From positions 22,297 through 42,298 of IMG/VR virus record IMGVR_UViG_3300030110_005272: a stretch of DNA of 20,002 bases. One strand, given 5' to 3'. Below the pieces are notes generated by a model, which worked only from the letters and a program-made list of their open reading frames with translations, was not told where the DNA came from and did no database searches. This document shows positions 1 through 9,147 of the stretch, piece by piece. Source of the stretch: a virus. The stretch's first letter is position 1, and every line of letters begins with the position of its first letter. The translations under genes and the position numbers were made by a program.

Positions 1-1
1 A

Positions 2-796
2 GATAGATTAACCAGTGGCCTTGGTAGTTTTTTTGGTGGCGGTGGCAGTCAATACTCAGCAGTATCTGGCGATACCTTAAGTCAAATAGCTGCTAAAAAT
101 AATGTGACCTTAGCTCAATTAAAAGCAGCAAATCCTAACTTAGCTAGTGTTTTTGCAAATCCAAAAACTTTACAAATTGGACAAAATTTAACAATACCCG
201 GTGCCGGCGGCGGTCTTGGTAGTATGTTTCCCGGAGGATTATTTGGAGAAGACAGTTTCGCAGATAAAATACTTAACATTGATCCTAATAAAGGCACAGG
301 TCCTTTAAGTTTTCTTGGCGGCTCAGGTGGTGCTTCAAGCGGCGGTTTTGGCGGCGGTGGTATCTTAGACACAGTTCTTAAAGGTATTGTTGCTAAAAGA
401 TTACTAGACCAAGATTCTCCTAACCCAGCTGATCTTGTACCAATGGGTTTAAATGCTTTTGGTTACACACCGGCTATGACTGAAGCTTTAAAAAATGACA
501 ACTATCGTATTGCTAATTTACAGCCTGCTTTAATACAAGGACAACAATATGCAAACCTAGACCCTGAAAAAATGCCTGCCGGTACACCAATTGCTACGGC
601 TGAAGCTGGGGGAATTATGGGCCTACAAGAAGGTGGTATGATGATGAATCCTAATAGAATGGACAACAATGGTCCTGGAGATATCACCCCAGCATTTTTA
701 GAGCCGGGTGAATTTGTTATGACCAGACCAGCAACACAAGTTTTAGGCGCTAGAAATTTATATAAATTAATGAAAGACGCAGAAGGAATGGCGTAA
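2..796 (+). CDS. LysM-domain virion protein, 5' partial
   Basis: The frame is open from the left edge, so the gene starts outside the window; 264 residues are visible. A GTG at 104 lies inside the LysM domain and cannot be the true start. Bases 53-202 encode a typical LysM fold: Y-x-V-x-x-GDTLSQIA, then L-x-x-x-N-P, ending IGQNLTIPG. LysM domains bind peptidoglycan or related glycans, which suits a tail or virion protein that contacts the cell wall. A Gly/Ser-rich linker follows, then a helical segment. The C-terminus reads LQEGGMMM and later EPGEFVMTRPA, a motif style I recall from phage tail-associated proteins. No catalytic lysozyme or amidase motif is seen. The stop overlaps the next start by one base (TAATG), so translation is probably coupled. 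The LysM call is firm; the virion role is inferred from the motifs and neighbours. Confidence 0.85.
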   Translation, partial: DRLTSGLGSFFGGGGSQYSAVSGDTLSQIAAKNNVTLAQLKAANPNLASVFANPKTLQIGQNLTIPGAGGGLGSMFPGGLFGEDSFADKILNIDPNKGTGPLSFLGGSGGASSGGFGGGGILDTVLKGIVAKRLLDQDSPNPADLVPMGLNAFGYTPAMTEALKNDNYRIANLQPALIQGQQYANLDPEKMPAGTPIATAEAGGIMGLQEGGMMMNPNRMDNNGPGDITPAFLEPGEFVMTRPATQVLGARNLYKLMKDAEGMA

Positions 797-1701
797 TGGC
801 AAGTTATTTAGATCCAGTAAGTACCGTAGCTGGTTTAGAAGATCCACGTGCAGCAAAAATGCGTGGAGGGTTTTTAGAATCCGCTTTTGATTTAGCCGCA
901 CAACCAACACCTATACCAGTTCAACAAGTAGCTGGATTTGATCCACTAGAGCAAGAAGCTAGAACTTTGTCTAGTGGCCTTGGTGGGTTTCAACCTTTTA
1001 TACAAACTGGTTCTAATATGGCTCAACAAGGTTTTAACACTTTAGGTTTAGGCAGAGGCGCCTTAGCAGGAGCTTCACAATTTTTTAGGCCCGGCGCAGC
1101 TAGAGCTTTTTATAATCCTTTTGAACAAGATGTTGTGCAACAAACAATTAGAGATTTAACTGAACAATCTGATATAGCTGGTATTGGTGATAGATTTAAT
1201 GCTGTGCGTTCTGGTGCATTTGGCGGCTCGCGTGGTAGATTAATGGAGTCTGAAAGAAACAGAGCTTTAGGTAGAGGCTTGGGTGAAGCTATTGGCGGCA
1301 TTAGATCAAAAGGATTTTTAGGCGCACAAAATTTAGCACAGAGTGCTGGGCAAGGTTTAGGTCAATTAGGTTTAGGTTTTGGTCAATTAGGACAAGCTAT
1401 GGGTGGTGCTGGTCAACAATTTGCTGGTTTAGGTAGCACTAATTTAGCTAACTTAACCTCACAAATAAATACTTTAGGTAGTTTAGGTGGACTTGGTAGA
1501 AACCTAGATCAAGCTGGTTTTGACGCTAGATTTAATGCTGCACAGAAACTTGCTGTTGAACCTAGAAACAGATTACAAACCTTACAAAGTATGCTTGGTA
1601 TGTTGCCAAGCGCTAGAGCTTCAACAACTTTTCGAGCTAATGCTGGAGTTGATCCTATTGCCGGCTTAATTAGTTTATTGCGTGGCGGGAGTATAATTTA
1701 A
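796..1701 (+). CDS. Conserved phage virion-associated protein, GAFGGSR family
   Basis: A 301-residue protein with ATG in a TAATG overlap with the gene before it. An AGAAGGA site at 781-787 gives 8-base spacing. Residues about 105-155 carry the recognisable pattern: Y-N-P-F-E-x-x-V-V, a helix with R-D-L-x-x-x, then SGAFGGSRGRLMESE. I recall this pattern from structural-region proteins of many podoviruses and marine phages, with no established biochemical role. The middle, about 180-235, is a Gly/Gln/Leu-rich low-complexity helix-turn stretch, and the C-terminus ends in a short hydrophobic segment. No signal peptide or enzyme motif is seen. Its place between the LysM protein and two large proteins in the late block points to a tail, internal-core or adhesin-linked role. 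Family recognition rests on memory of the motif, not on a search. Confidence 0.75.
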   Translation: MASYLDPVSTVAGLEDPRAAKMRGGFLESAFDLAAQPTPIPVQQVAGFDPLEQEARTLSSGLGGFQPFIQTGSNMAQQGFNTLGLGRGALAGASQFFRPGAARAFYNPFEQDVVQQTIRDLTEQSDIAGIGDRFNAVRSGAFGGSRGRLMESERNRALGRGLGEAIGGIRSKGFLGAQNLAQSAGQGLGQLGLGFGQLGQAMGGAGQQFAGLGSTNLANLTSQINTLGSLGGLGRNLDQAGFDARFNAAQKLAVEPRNRLQTLQSMLGMLPSARASTTFRANAGVDPIAGLISLLRGGSII

Positions 1702-3236
1702 TGAGTTGGAAAAACAGAAAATTATTTAATAACTTACCACAGGGCATAGTCTCTGGGCTCGAACCTATCCCACGTTATCAAATGGGTGGTATGGTCCAAG
1801 GTTATGAAACAGGTGGTTCTTTTCCAAACAAAGGACTTGCAGCCTTAAATAAAGTAGCTCCAGACGTTGTTGAAAAAATGGGCTATGAAGACGGTGGTTT
1901 TGTTAATCCAAGAAACTATGTTGGTGGTGGCACAGTTGAATATCCAATTGGTATGGAAGCTGGTGCTTTAGTACCAGAAGTATTTGAGTCTGGCGATCAA
2001 CAAATAAATGAGGCTTTAAATACTATGCTCGCTACTACAATGCCAACTGGTGACGCAACTACTAGTGTGGCTATGGAAGAACCTACTGGCGATGTTGCAG
2101 ACATTTTACCTGAAGCTACAACTGGAGACAGTTCTAGTAAAGAAAGTCTATTTGTTTCAGAAGTAAACCAACAAAAGAAAATTTTACAAGACACTATTGA
2201 AAAAGTTATTGCTGAAAAAACTCAAGAAGACATAGACCCAATAACTTTAAAAACACAAATAACTGATTTTGTAACTAAAGCAGATAGTTTATTTAAAAGA
2301 AAAGTAACTGACATAGCCAACAAATTAAATGTTGAAGTTATGCCAGAGCAAGTAACTTTATTAACAGACGACTTTTCTACTAAACTAGAAACTATGTTCC
2401 CAAGTGTGGCTGCTTTAGAGTCCGATGAAGAAGACATGCAAGTAGCCATGACAGGAGACAATAGTTCAATAGCTATGATGGAAGAAGGAGGTCTTGTAGA
2501 AACAGCAATAAAAAATCAAGAAGAATTAGTAAAAAGATTAGAAGAAGAATTAAATAACCAAATAACTAGAGGCGATAGAGGTAGACTAGGCGGTGGCACA
2601 AGTTACATAGAACAAGCTAGAAAAAGATTAGAGACGGCTCAAGAGAGATTGGCAGAGTTTAAAAAAGAAGGAGCTACTTCAGCTAGCATTAGATCAACTG
2701 TTTTTACAAAAACGCCTCCTATTGTTGAAGAAAAAGAAAAAGAAAAAGAAAAAGAAAAAACACCGCCTCCTTCTTTAGATACTTCTTTAAACAGTAACCT
2801 GACTAGCCCCAATCTTTCTGATTTATTAAAACAAAATGCTGACGCTGTAAAAAACGCTGCTTTAATGACAGGTAAAACTAAACAAGGTGGTATCTCAGGA
2901 TTTATGGATGTAGTAGGTCAAGCAAACTTATTAAGCGCTAAAGCCGAGCGAGAAAATCTTTTAAATCAACTTAAAGTAGAAGCTGAAACAACTGCATTAG
3001 GAGATAAATACGAGGAGGCAGCTTTTGCCTCGGCTGTTGATCAGTTAGACGAAACAGGAGCTGTAGAGTTTTATATATTAAACGGCAGACCCTTACCGAA
3101 ATCTAGACAAAATATAATTCCAGCCGGTGAATTAGATAATAGAAATTTTGCTGCGCATCTTAAATTTATTAGATCATCAGATAAAACCACTCCTTTTGAA
3201 ACAATTGTAGCCGATTTTAGAGCTAAAGCAGCTTAA
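1701..3236 (+). CDS. Virion-region coiled-coil protein with Glu-Lys repeat
   Basis: A 511-residue protein starting in a TAATG overlap, with a CGGGAG site at 1686-1691 and 9-base spacing. The first 90 residues are rich in Gly, Met and Tyr and repeat a short turn motif: YQMGGM, YETGG, YEDGG and GGGTVEYP; MEEGG recurs near residue 255. Residues about 100-250 are acidic and Thr/Ser-rich, with repeats of the form TGD-(x)n-S-x-A-M-x-E. Residues about 260-325 form a charged, heptad-like coiled coil. An (EK)5 run and three prolines follow near residues 344-356, then a helical C-terminal domain. No enzyme motif is seen. The GG motif also occurs in the C-terminus of the LysM protein upstream, suggesting related assembly roles. 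It is probably a tail or internal virion protein, but the family is not recognised and the function is unknown. Confidence 0.7.
   Translation: MSWKNRKLFNNLPQGIVSGLEPIPRYQMGGMVQGYETGGSFPNKGLAALNKVAPDVVEKMGYEDGGFVNPRNYVGGGTVEYPIGMEAGALVPEVFESGDQQINEALNTMLATTMPTGDATTSVAMEEPTGDVADILPEATTGDSSSKESLFVSEVNQQKKILQDTIEKVIAEKTQEDIDPITLKTQITDFVTKADSLFKRKVTDIANKLNVEVMPEQVTLLTDDFSTKLETMFPSVAALESDEEDMQVAMTGDNSSIAMMEEGGLVETAIKNQEELVKRLEEELNNQITRGDRGRLGGGTSYIEQARKRLETAQERLAEFKKEGATSASIRSTVFTKTPPIVEEKEKEKEKEKTPPPSLDTSLNSNLTSPNLSDLLKQNADAVKNAALMTGKTKQGGISGFMDVVGQANLLSAKAERENLLNQLKVEAETTALGDKYEEAAFASAVDQLDETGAVEFYILNGRPLPKSRQNIIPAGELDNRNFAAHLKFIRSSDKTTPFETIVADFRAKAA
2730..2759 (+). repeat. Hexanucleotide microsatellite (GAAAAA)x5
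   Basis: Five perfect tandem copies of GAAAAA lie inside the 511-aa gene and encode alternating Glu and Lys. The unit is six bases, so slippage would add or remove Glu-Lys pairs without shifting the frame. The tract sits between the coiled coil and a Pro-rich break, like a flexible charged linker. Confidence 0.9.
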
Positions 3237-3250
3237 CTTAAAAGCGCGTC

Positions 3251-6200
3251 ATGGCCACTAAATATGAACAATACATGGCTGGAGAAATTACGGAAGATGA
3301 ATTTCTTTCTGCAGGAACTACTGAGGACTTAGATAGTCCTGATTTCCTTGAAGTTTTTCAACAGAGTCTAGATCAAATTCAAGCCACTGGTTATGCTGGA
3401 GTACGTGTTCTGGGAGAGACGTTTGGTAATGAAGCTTTACAAAGAATAGGTACTGAAGGAGTTATTCGTAACGAACAATCTGCGGCTAGATACGGCCGAC
3501 CAATGACTGTAGAAGATATTGAAGGTGTAGGCGATGCAGCAGACTGGCTATTTACTAATGCTATACCACAAGTTATACCTAGTATATTAGTTGGTTTACC
3601 TTTAGCTGTAGTTGGAGGTGTTGCTGGTGGCGCTGTTTTACCAGCAGCTTTAGGTACAGCTGCAACTAGAGTTGCTGTTGGTGGAGCTATTGGTTCGTTT
3701 TTACCTTCAGCTTTTTTAGGCGCTGGTGAGATAGATCGAGAAATGAAGGGAAGACTAGATGATGGTTTTCAAGACCCATTGGCAGCGTTAGGTGGCGGAG
3801 CTATTATTGGAGCTTTAGATACAGCAGCTTTAGCTTTTGGTTTGAAAGGTGTTATACCTCAACTAGCCAAGAAGATAGGGGTTGGTGATAAGTTTGGACT
3901 ACAAGCTTTTAACGATACTGTTAACTCGTTGGTAGAACGAGGTGTAACTCCAAAGGTAGCTCAAAGAGCAGTTGCTCAGGGATTAGTCGCAGCTGTTGCC
4001 GAAGGCTCAACTGAAACTACACAAGAATTTTTAACCGATCGCATAGCAGAAGCTAACACTGGGGTCTCTTCGGATGAACAAGAATTAGCTAGCACTTTAA
4101 TGAACTCTTTCTTTTTAGGAGCAGTTGGTGGCTCACCAATTGGTTTAGTGGCCGGTGGTGTACGCGCTAGAAGTTTAAAAGAAAACGTTGAAGCACAACG
4201 ACAATACAATCAAAAAGTAGAAGAAGTAGAAGCAGAAATAGACCAGTTTTCAAGGGACGAAGAATTAGAAAATTTATCGGAACAAGACCTACGAAAACTT
4301 GCTCGCACAGAGTTTGAAAATCAAAAAGATTGGTCGAAGCTATCAAAAACAGAACTTATTACTGAAATAAAAAATTCTAAAAAATCTGCCTTAATGACAG
4401 AATTTGCTAAAAATTTAGTTGAACAACAAATAGGTACAGAACAAACTAGAACAGCTTTAGAACAAGAAGAAGCAAATAGATTATTAAATGAAGTAGATGG
4501 CGCAGAAATAATACGACAAGCCGAGGCTCTTGTTGGCGGTAAAACTTATTTAGGCAAAACTGGTGGAGTTAAACAAGCTGCTCAAGACTTAGCGCAATAC
4601 AACGTTAAAAACAATTATATTTCTACTGGGCGAAGTAAGCTATTATTGTCGCCGTTAGGTTTTAGAAGAGAACTTGCTGTATTAGGAACGTTGTCTGATG
4701 ATGTATTATCGCAAACAGCTATGGATCTTTTTCCAGAAAAGTACAACGCTACTAGCGCTCCTACTGCTTTGTTAGAAGATAAACCAGGCTTAATAAAAGA
4801 GATTGCTGAAAAAAAATACAACATCGAACAGAATCAAGAACAGTTGTCTATTAATGAAAAAACTACACCAATTCGTGTTGCTGTTGGTGACAGCGGACAA
4901 CAGCAAGGCAAAGCTTCTGAACAAATAAATACTAGAAACCCTGAAAAAAGTTTAATACAAGAATTTAAAACTCTTATTAACGGCGAAAAATTTACTTTTG
5001 TAAAAGAAGCTATTGAAAGCGCTGCTGGTGATGTAGTAGGTTTTCAGTACGTTGATAAATCATCTGGTAAATCTTACGAACAAATTCAAAACGAACAAGG
5101 CCAACCGACCATAGACTTTATTGCTGGAGAAACAGAAACCGATAGCAACCCAACAATTTTTACAAGCTACACTGTGTTTAGAGGCGACATGCCTATGCTG
5201 CAAAATGATGTGCTTGGTAGTATTAAAAATATTTGGAAACGTTTCTTTTTTGCTGATGGTAATTTAGGTCAAACTGTTTTTGAATTAGATCGACAAAGAA
5301 TTGGTCGTCAAAGAGGTTTAAATAAGCTAGGCCAACAAATAGCAGAAGCGTATGAACGCGCAGCTGACACTGCTGTTTTAGAAGGCAGTGTTAAAGATAG
5401 AGCAGAAATAGATCAACTAGTAAATGATTTTTTAACTAAAGCGTATGAACCAACACCATTAAACGAAGAAGAAAGAGCAGCAAAAATTTTAGAAATAAAT
5501 GCTTTGCAAGAAGACTCTAATCGAACAATTGACGAAATTAAAAAAGGTCGATTAGCTAGAAGAATTGATATTTTACAAAATGAATTAGATGAAGGAGCTC
5601 GTATTGATGCAGTAACTTTAGAAGACTTACCTGAAAATGTTAGAAGTGTTGCTGCACAAATGCGTGAAGCCATAGACTCACTTAGTAATAGAATTTTAAA
5701 TGAACTCCCTGCAACTGTTTTAGATCAAGAAGTAAAAGTTGAGAGAGGTGGTGTAAAAGTTACTGAATTAAAAAGCGATATTATAAAAGCACAACTAGGC
5801 GCATATTTAACTAGAAGCTATAAATTATTTGATCCAAGTTTTGGTTGGAACCCTTCTAGTTTTTTTGGCAAGTTAAATAAAGATCAACAAAAAGCTTTTG
5901 ATGTAGCTGTTGAATACATGATGAAAGATAAAGATGTATCTAAAGAAGAAGCTAAAATTATGGTGGACGATATTTTAAAAAATTCGTTAGCTGAAGACAC
6001 AATAGATCCTAGTGTTGTACAAACTATAACAGGTGAACCAGTAGCTAAAGGTAAAGTATCACCAATAAATCAATTTTTAAAACAACGAGAAAAATTACCG
6101 GAAGAATTACGTGGTTTGTTTGGTGAGATAACTAATCCTTCGCAGTTAGTTGCAACTACAGTTAATCGACTAACTAGTTATGTAGAAAATTTTAATTTTT

Positions 6201-8281
6201 ATCAAAAACTTTTAGAGGCAGATAATGTGCCTGGGCAAAAATTATTTGCTACTAGTCCAACTAGAGAATTTAATACAGAGGTACCTTTACAAGATTCACC
6301 TATAGATGGTTTATTCACAACTAAAGAATTAGCTGAAGCCTTAGCTTTAAATAAACAAGATAAAAGTGGCCTCACTAAATTTTATGACATGTTCTTTTTA
6401 GTGCCTAAAGCAATAGCACAATCATTTAAAACTGTTTACAGTATCACGGCTCAAACTCGTAACGCTATAACTGCTAGCATGTTTTACTTAGGCAATGGGC
6501 ACTTAAATACTTCAGATTTTTCTGAAGCTATGAAAACTATTTACTATGAACTTTCTGGCACTGGCTTTGATAGTTCTGGGCAAAAACTTTCGCCTCGCAT
6601 ACACAGAGAAAAAATTTATAAACTGATGCAAGATTTAGGTATTGTCAACACTAGTGTACGTCTGCAAGATGTTATAGCTGTTTTTAACGAAGCAGGTTCT
6701 GGAGCTTATAGAACTTTAAATGATTTTCAAGCTTTTCTAAATAGCAAACATATCCCAGGAGTAAATAAATTTATTAAAGGCGTAACTAAAATAGGTAAAA
6801 AACCAGCAGATGTTTACCAAGCTTCGGATGATTTTTTTAAAATTGCATCTTTCTTTTCTGAAAAAAATAAACTAGCTAAAGCTTACGACAACTCAGAAGC
6901 TAGTATGCAAAGTTTAGAAAATTTTGCTAAAAGTTTAGGCAACCTAAGAATAGAAAATTTATCGCATGAAGATATGCTTAATCATATAGCTGCTTACAAA
7001 GTAAGACACACTATACCTAACTATGATTATGTTGGTAATTTTGTAAAACGGTTACGAAGGACTCCGTTTGGTAATTTTGTTGCTTTTCCAACAGAAATTA
7101 TTAGAACTTCTTTTAATATGGCTTGGTTAGCCGGCAAAGAAATTTCTTCTGGAAATCAACAACAAATGATTCAAGGTTATCGTAGATTATTGGGTTTAGG
7201 CACCATGACTGTTGGACTACCGGCTATGGCTTTAGCTTATGGTAAAGCTGAATCAGGTGTAGATGATGAAGATTTAGAAGCAGCCAGAAGAATTTTGCCT
7301 GAGTATGCTAGAAATAATTTTATTATTCCAGTTAGTAAACGTAGTGCCGAAGAAGGTGGCGGCTTTAACTTTATTGATGGTAGTCATTTATTTGTTTACG
7401 ACACCATATCTCGTATACCTTTTACAGTTTTTAACGCAATTAGAGAAGGAGAAAATATTGGTAGAGGCACACCAAGCAGTGTACTTACTGGTATAGGAGA
7501 AGCTGCTGTAGATTTAAGTTCAGCTTATTTAAGTCTTTCTATAGCTCCACAAATTTTTTTAGACATAACTCAAAATAGAAAAGAAAGCGGTGGAGCAATT
7601 TCTGTAGAAGGAGATACTTGGGGCAACCAAATAAAAGACCGATTTAATTATGCTTTTGAAAAAGCTCAACCAGGCTTTATGCAGCAATTAGGTAGAATCG
7701 CGCAAGGTGGAGAAGTAGGTGAGTTTGCTTTCGATAAGTATGGTAATAGACAAGAGTTTGACGATGCTATTTTAGGTTTAATGGGTTTAAAAGTATCAAA
7801 AGTAAACCCAACACAGTCTTTACCATTTCTTATAAGTGAGTTTAAAAAAGCGGAAGCTAATTCAAAACGATTGTTTACTAGAATTACTTATCAATCTGGA
7901 CCTGTTTCAGCGCAAGATATATTAAACGCTTACGAAAACTCACAGCGAGCGAGTTATAACGCACAACAAAATTTTTATAAAGATTATTTAGCATTACAAA
8001 AATTAGGTGTAAATAAAAGAGAGTTACGTAAACAAATAAAACAAAGAATAGGTGATAAAAAAATGAAAAATAATATTAGAAGAGGTGTGTTTACGCCATA
8101 CAAACCGCCTAAGTCTGCTAGAAGAAATTTTGAATTAGCTACTAAAAGAATGTTAAATGCAGGAGCTTCGGTGTCTCCAGATAGATACTATCCTAATAGA
8201 GAAATAATTAATTTACTTAATTTTTATAGAAGAAACAGATTAAATTTAAGTTTAGAGTTCTTTACCCCCGACGATATTTAA
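3251..8281 (+). CDS. Giant polyvalent-type internal/ejected virion protein
   Basis: A 1676-residue protein 14 bases after the previous stop, with only a weak AAAAG upstream of its ATG. Residues 106-157, 179-203 and 285-303 are Gly/Ala-rich hydrophobic stretches that could insert into a membrane. They flank an EGSTETTQE helix at 251-259. Residues 310-345 are a charged coiled coil and long helical regions follow. Around residues 1180-1340 is a segment with IPNYDYVGNF, RRTPFGNFVAFPTEIIR and a hydrophobic LGTMTVGLPAMALAYG helix, the style of the C-terminal LPD modules of phage large polyvalent proteins. The last 150 residues are basic. I see no lysozyme, protease or RNA polymerase motif. Size, hydrophobic blocks and late-gene position suggest an internal core protein ejected with the DNA, analogous in role to T7 gp15/gp16 though not recognisably homologous. 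The end overlaps the convergent nuclease gene by 30 bases. Confidence 0.8.
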   Translation: MATKYEQYMAGEITEDEFLSAGTTEDLDSPDFLEVFQQSLDQIQATGYAGVRVLGETFGNEALQRIGTEGVIRNEQSAARYGRPMTVEDIEGVGDAADWLFTNAIPQVIPSILVGLPLAVVGGVAGGAVLPAALGTAATRVAVGGAIGSFLPSAFLGAGEIDREMKGRLDDGFQDPLAALGGGAIIGALDTAALAFGLKGVIPQLAKKIGVGDKFGLQAFNDTVNSLVERGVTPKVAQRAVAQGLVAAVAEGSTETTQEFLTDRIAEANTGVSSDEQELASTLMNSFFLGAVGGSPIGLVAGGVRARSLKENVEAQRQYNQKVEEVEAEIDQFSRDEELENLSEQDLRKLARTEFENQKDWSKLSKTELITEIKNSKKSALMTEFAKNLVEQQIGTEQTRTALEQEEANRLLNEVDGAEIIRQAEALVGGKTYLGKTGGVKQAAQDLAQYNVKNNYISTGRSKLLLSPLGFRRELAVLGTLSDDVLSQTAMDLFPEKYNATSAPTALLEDKPGLIKEIAEKKYNIEQNQEQLSINEKTTPIRVAVGDSGQQQGKASEQINTRNPEKSLIQEFKTLINGEKFTFVKEAIESAAGDVVGFQYVDKSSGKSYEQIQNEQGQPTIDFIAGETETDSNPTIFTSYTVFRGDMPMLQNDVLGSIKNIWKRFFFADGNLGQTVFELDRQRIGRQRGLNKLGQQIAEAYERAADTAVLEGSVKDRAEIDQLVNDFLTKAYEPTPLNEEERAAKILEINALQEDSNRTIDEIKKGRLARRIDILQNELDEGARIDAVTLEDLPENVRSVAAQMREAIDSLSNRILNELPATVLDQEVKVERGGVKVTELKSDIIKAQLGAYLTRSYKLFDPSFGWNPSSFFGKLNKDQQKAFDVAVEYMMKDKDVSKEEAKIMVDDILKNSLAEDTIDPSVVQTITGEPVAKGKVSPINQFLKQREKLPEELRGLFGEITNPSQLVATTVNRLTSYVENFNFYQKLLEADNVPGQKLFATSPTREFNTEVPLQDSPIDGLFTTKELAEALALNKQDKSGLTKFYDMFFLVPKAIAQSFKTVYSITAQTRNAITASMFYLGNGHLNTSDFSEAMKTIYYELSGTGFDSSGQKLSPRIHREKIYKLMQDLGIVNTSVRLQDVIAVFNEAGSGAYRTLNDFQAFLNSKHIPGVNKFIKGVTKIGKKPADVYQASDDFFKIASFFSEKNKLAKAYDNSEASMQSLENFAKSLGNLRIENLSHEDMLNHIAAYKVRHTIPNYDYVGNFVKRLRRTPFGNFVAFPTEIIRTSFNMAWLAGKEISSGNQQQMIQGYRRLLGLGTMTVGLPAMALAYGKAESGVDDEDLEAARRILPEYARNNFIIPVSKRSAEEGGGFNFIDGSHLFVYDTISRIPFTVFNAIREGENIGRGTPSSVLTGIGEAAVDLSSAYLSLSIAPQIFLDITQNRKESGGAISVEGDTWGNQIKDRFNYAFEKAQPGFMQQLGRIAQGGEVGEFAFDKYGNRQEFDDAILGLMGLKVSKVNPTQSLPFLISEFKKAEANSKRLFTRITYQSGPVSAQDILNAYENSQRASYNAQQNFYKDYLALQKLGVNKRELRKQIKQRIGDKKMKNNIRRGVFTPYKPPKSARRNFELATKRMLNAGASVSPDRYYPNREIINLLNFYRRNRLNLSLEFFTPDDI

Positions 8282-8968
8282 AACTTCTTTTTGATATTCT
8301 GCTACTCGCTCTAACCACAGATCAGCACAACGTTTAAACTCATCACCTTGAATAACAAACTCTTGGTAAATTAAGTCTACCGAACACATCAGGATCACAC
8401 CTTTTTGTATGTTTGTATCATACAGCTCATTGTGGGCCAAAGCATAAGCAGCCAACTGACAAAAGTAATCTTCAATCCACTCACGCTTTTTAGGTTTGTT
8501 AGTTTGTTTAAAATCCATGATAGCTGGTTCACCTTCAAAGACACCAACGACATCGGCTCGACCAGCATATTTATCAGGGTTGTACAAAGACACTTCACAA
8601 CCATAGACTTGTGAGATTCTAGGAAACCCTTCATCCATAATTTTACAAGCCATCTTGTAGGCACGTTTCTCTTCACCACTATCAGGACGATAGTCCCAAA
8701 GGTCGCCGTGCACAATTTGTTTTTCTAAAATGTGATGCACATGCGAACCTCTAGCTGCAGCTTCATCGCGAATACGGTTGGCCTCTTCTTCGCCAACGCG
8801 TTCAACCCACCGAGTCAGCGCTTCTTTGTCTTTTTTAGTAGCAGAAAGTATGGTGGTTACCGATGGCAACTTTGTTCCGTGACAGTCGTAAAATCTACCT
8901 TCTTTACGATCTTCACTAGAAAAGTTGCCATACTCGTAAGGCGACTCATATTTTATTATGTGCTTCAT
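8252..8968 (-). CDS. PD-(D/E)XK nuclease, RecB/Cas4-like
   Basis: A 238-residue nuclease. The core is complete: RGSHVH at 73-78, a candidate first acidic residue E125 (GCEVSLY), G-R-A-D with D139, then D152-x-K154 in MDFKQ, and the Q171-L-A-A-Y175 helix motif of RecB-type nucleases. The FKQTNK extension after the catalytic lysine is common in phage exonucleases of this superfamily. It probably trims or resects DNA ends during replication, recombination or genome maturation. No Cys cluster suggesting an Fe-S cluster, as in Cas4, is evident. The start shares ATGA with the stop of the ribbon-helix-helix gene, so translation is likely coupled; no strong ribosome site precedes it. It is the last gene of the minus-strand replication block and its 3' end runs 30 bases into the end of the giant virion gene. 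Confidence 0.88.
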   Translation of the reverse strand: MKHIIKYESPYEYGNFSSEDRKEGRFYDCHGTKLPSVTTILSATKKDKEALTRWVERVGEEEANRIRDEAAARGSHVHHILEKQIVHGDLWDYRPDSGEEKRAYKMACKIMDEGFPRISQVYGCEVSLYNPDKYAGRADVVGVFEGEPAIMDFKQTNKPKKREWIEDYFCQLAAYALAHNELYDTNIQKGVILMCSVDLIYQEFVIQGDEFKRCADLWLERVAEYQKEVLNIVGGKEL

Positions 8969-9135
8969 GCTTTCGGTACTTCATTTAGTTTGCCTTTCTC
9001 GATGTCTTCAGCAAGACGCTTCACCGCAAAAGCAAAAACATTACTAGTAGGTCGCTCTGTCTTCTTGCCAATCTCGGCAGCCAGCTCGACTATTTCTTTA
9101 CGTATTGCTACGCTTTTCCATTTATTGATGTCCAT
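8965..9135 (-). CDS. Small ribbon-helix-helix-like DNA-binding protein
   Basis: A 56-residue protein. The pattern W-K-S-V-A-I-R (strand), E-I-V-E-L-A-A-E-I-G (helix), P-T-S-N-V (turn) and A-F-A-V-K-R-L (helix) fits an Arc/MetJ/CopG-type ribbon-helix-helix, in which a dimer binds operator DNA through the paired N-terminal strands. An upstream TTG at 9147 would add four residues, but it overlaps the GGAG site that serves ATG at 9135, so 9135 is chosen. It sits 12 bases after the polymerase stop and shares ATGA with the nuclease start. It could repress phage promoters or act as a nuclease accessory factor; no target is visible. The fold call comes from the pattern alone, and a plain helical hairpin remains possible. 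Confidence 0.6.
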   Translation of the reverse strand: MDINKWKSVAIRKEIVELAAEIGKKTERPTSNVFAFAVKRLAEDIEKGKLNEVPKA

Positions 9136-9141
9136 AAGGAT

Positions 9142-9145
9142 CTCC
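9142..9145 (-). promoter_or_regulatory. Ribosome binding site that sets the RHH-gene start
   Basis: GGAG on the minus strand lies six bases before ATG at 9135. The competing in-frame TTG at 9147-9145 overlaps this site by one base, so it cannot use it. This makes the 56-residue form the likely product. Confidence 0.7.
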
Positions 9146-9147
9146 AA

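Noticed and set aside
104-796. GTG at 104 as start of the LysM gene
   Set aside because: It falls within the LysM domain, and the frame is open to the left edge with the first LysM strand upstream.
8395-8715. 106-codon minus-strand frame inside the nuclease gene
   Set aside because: A shadow frame of the nuclease, whose full catalytic motif set lies in the other frame.
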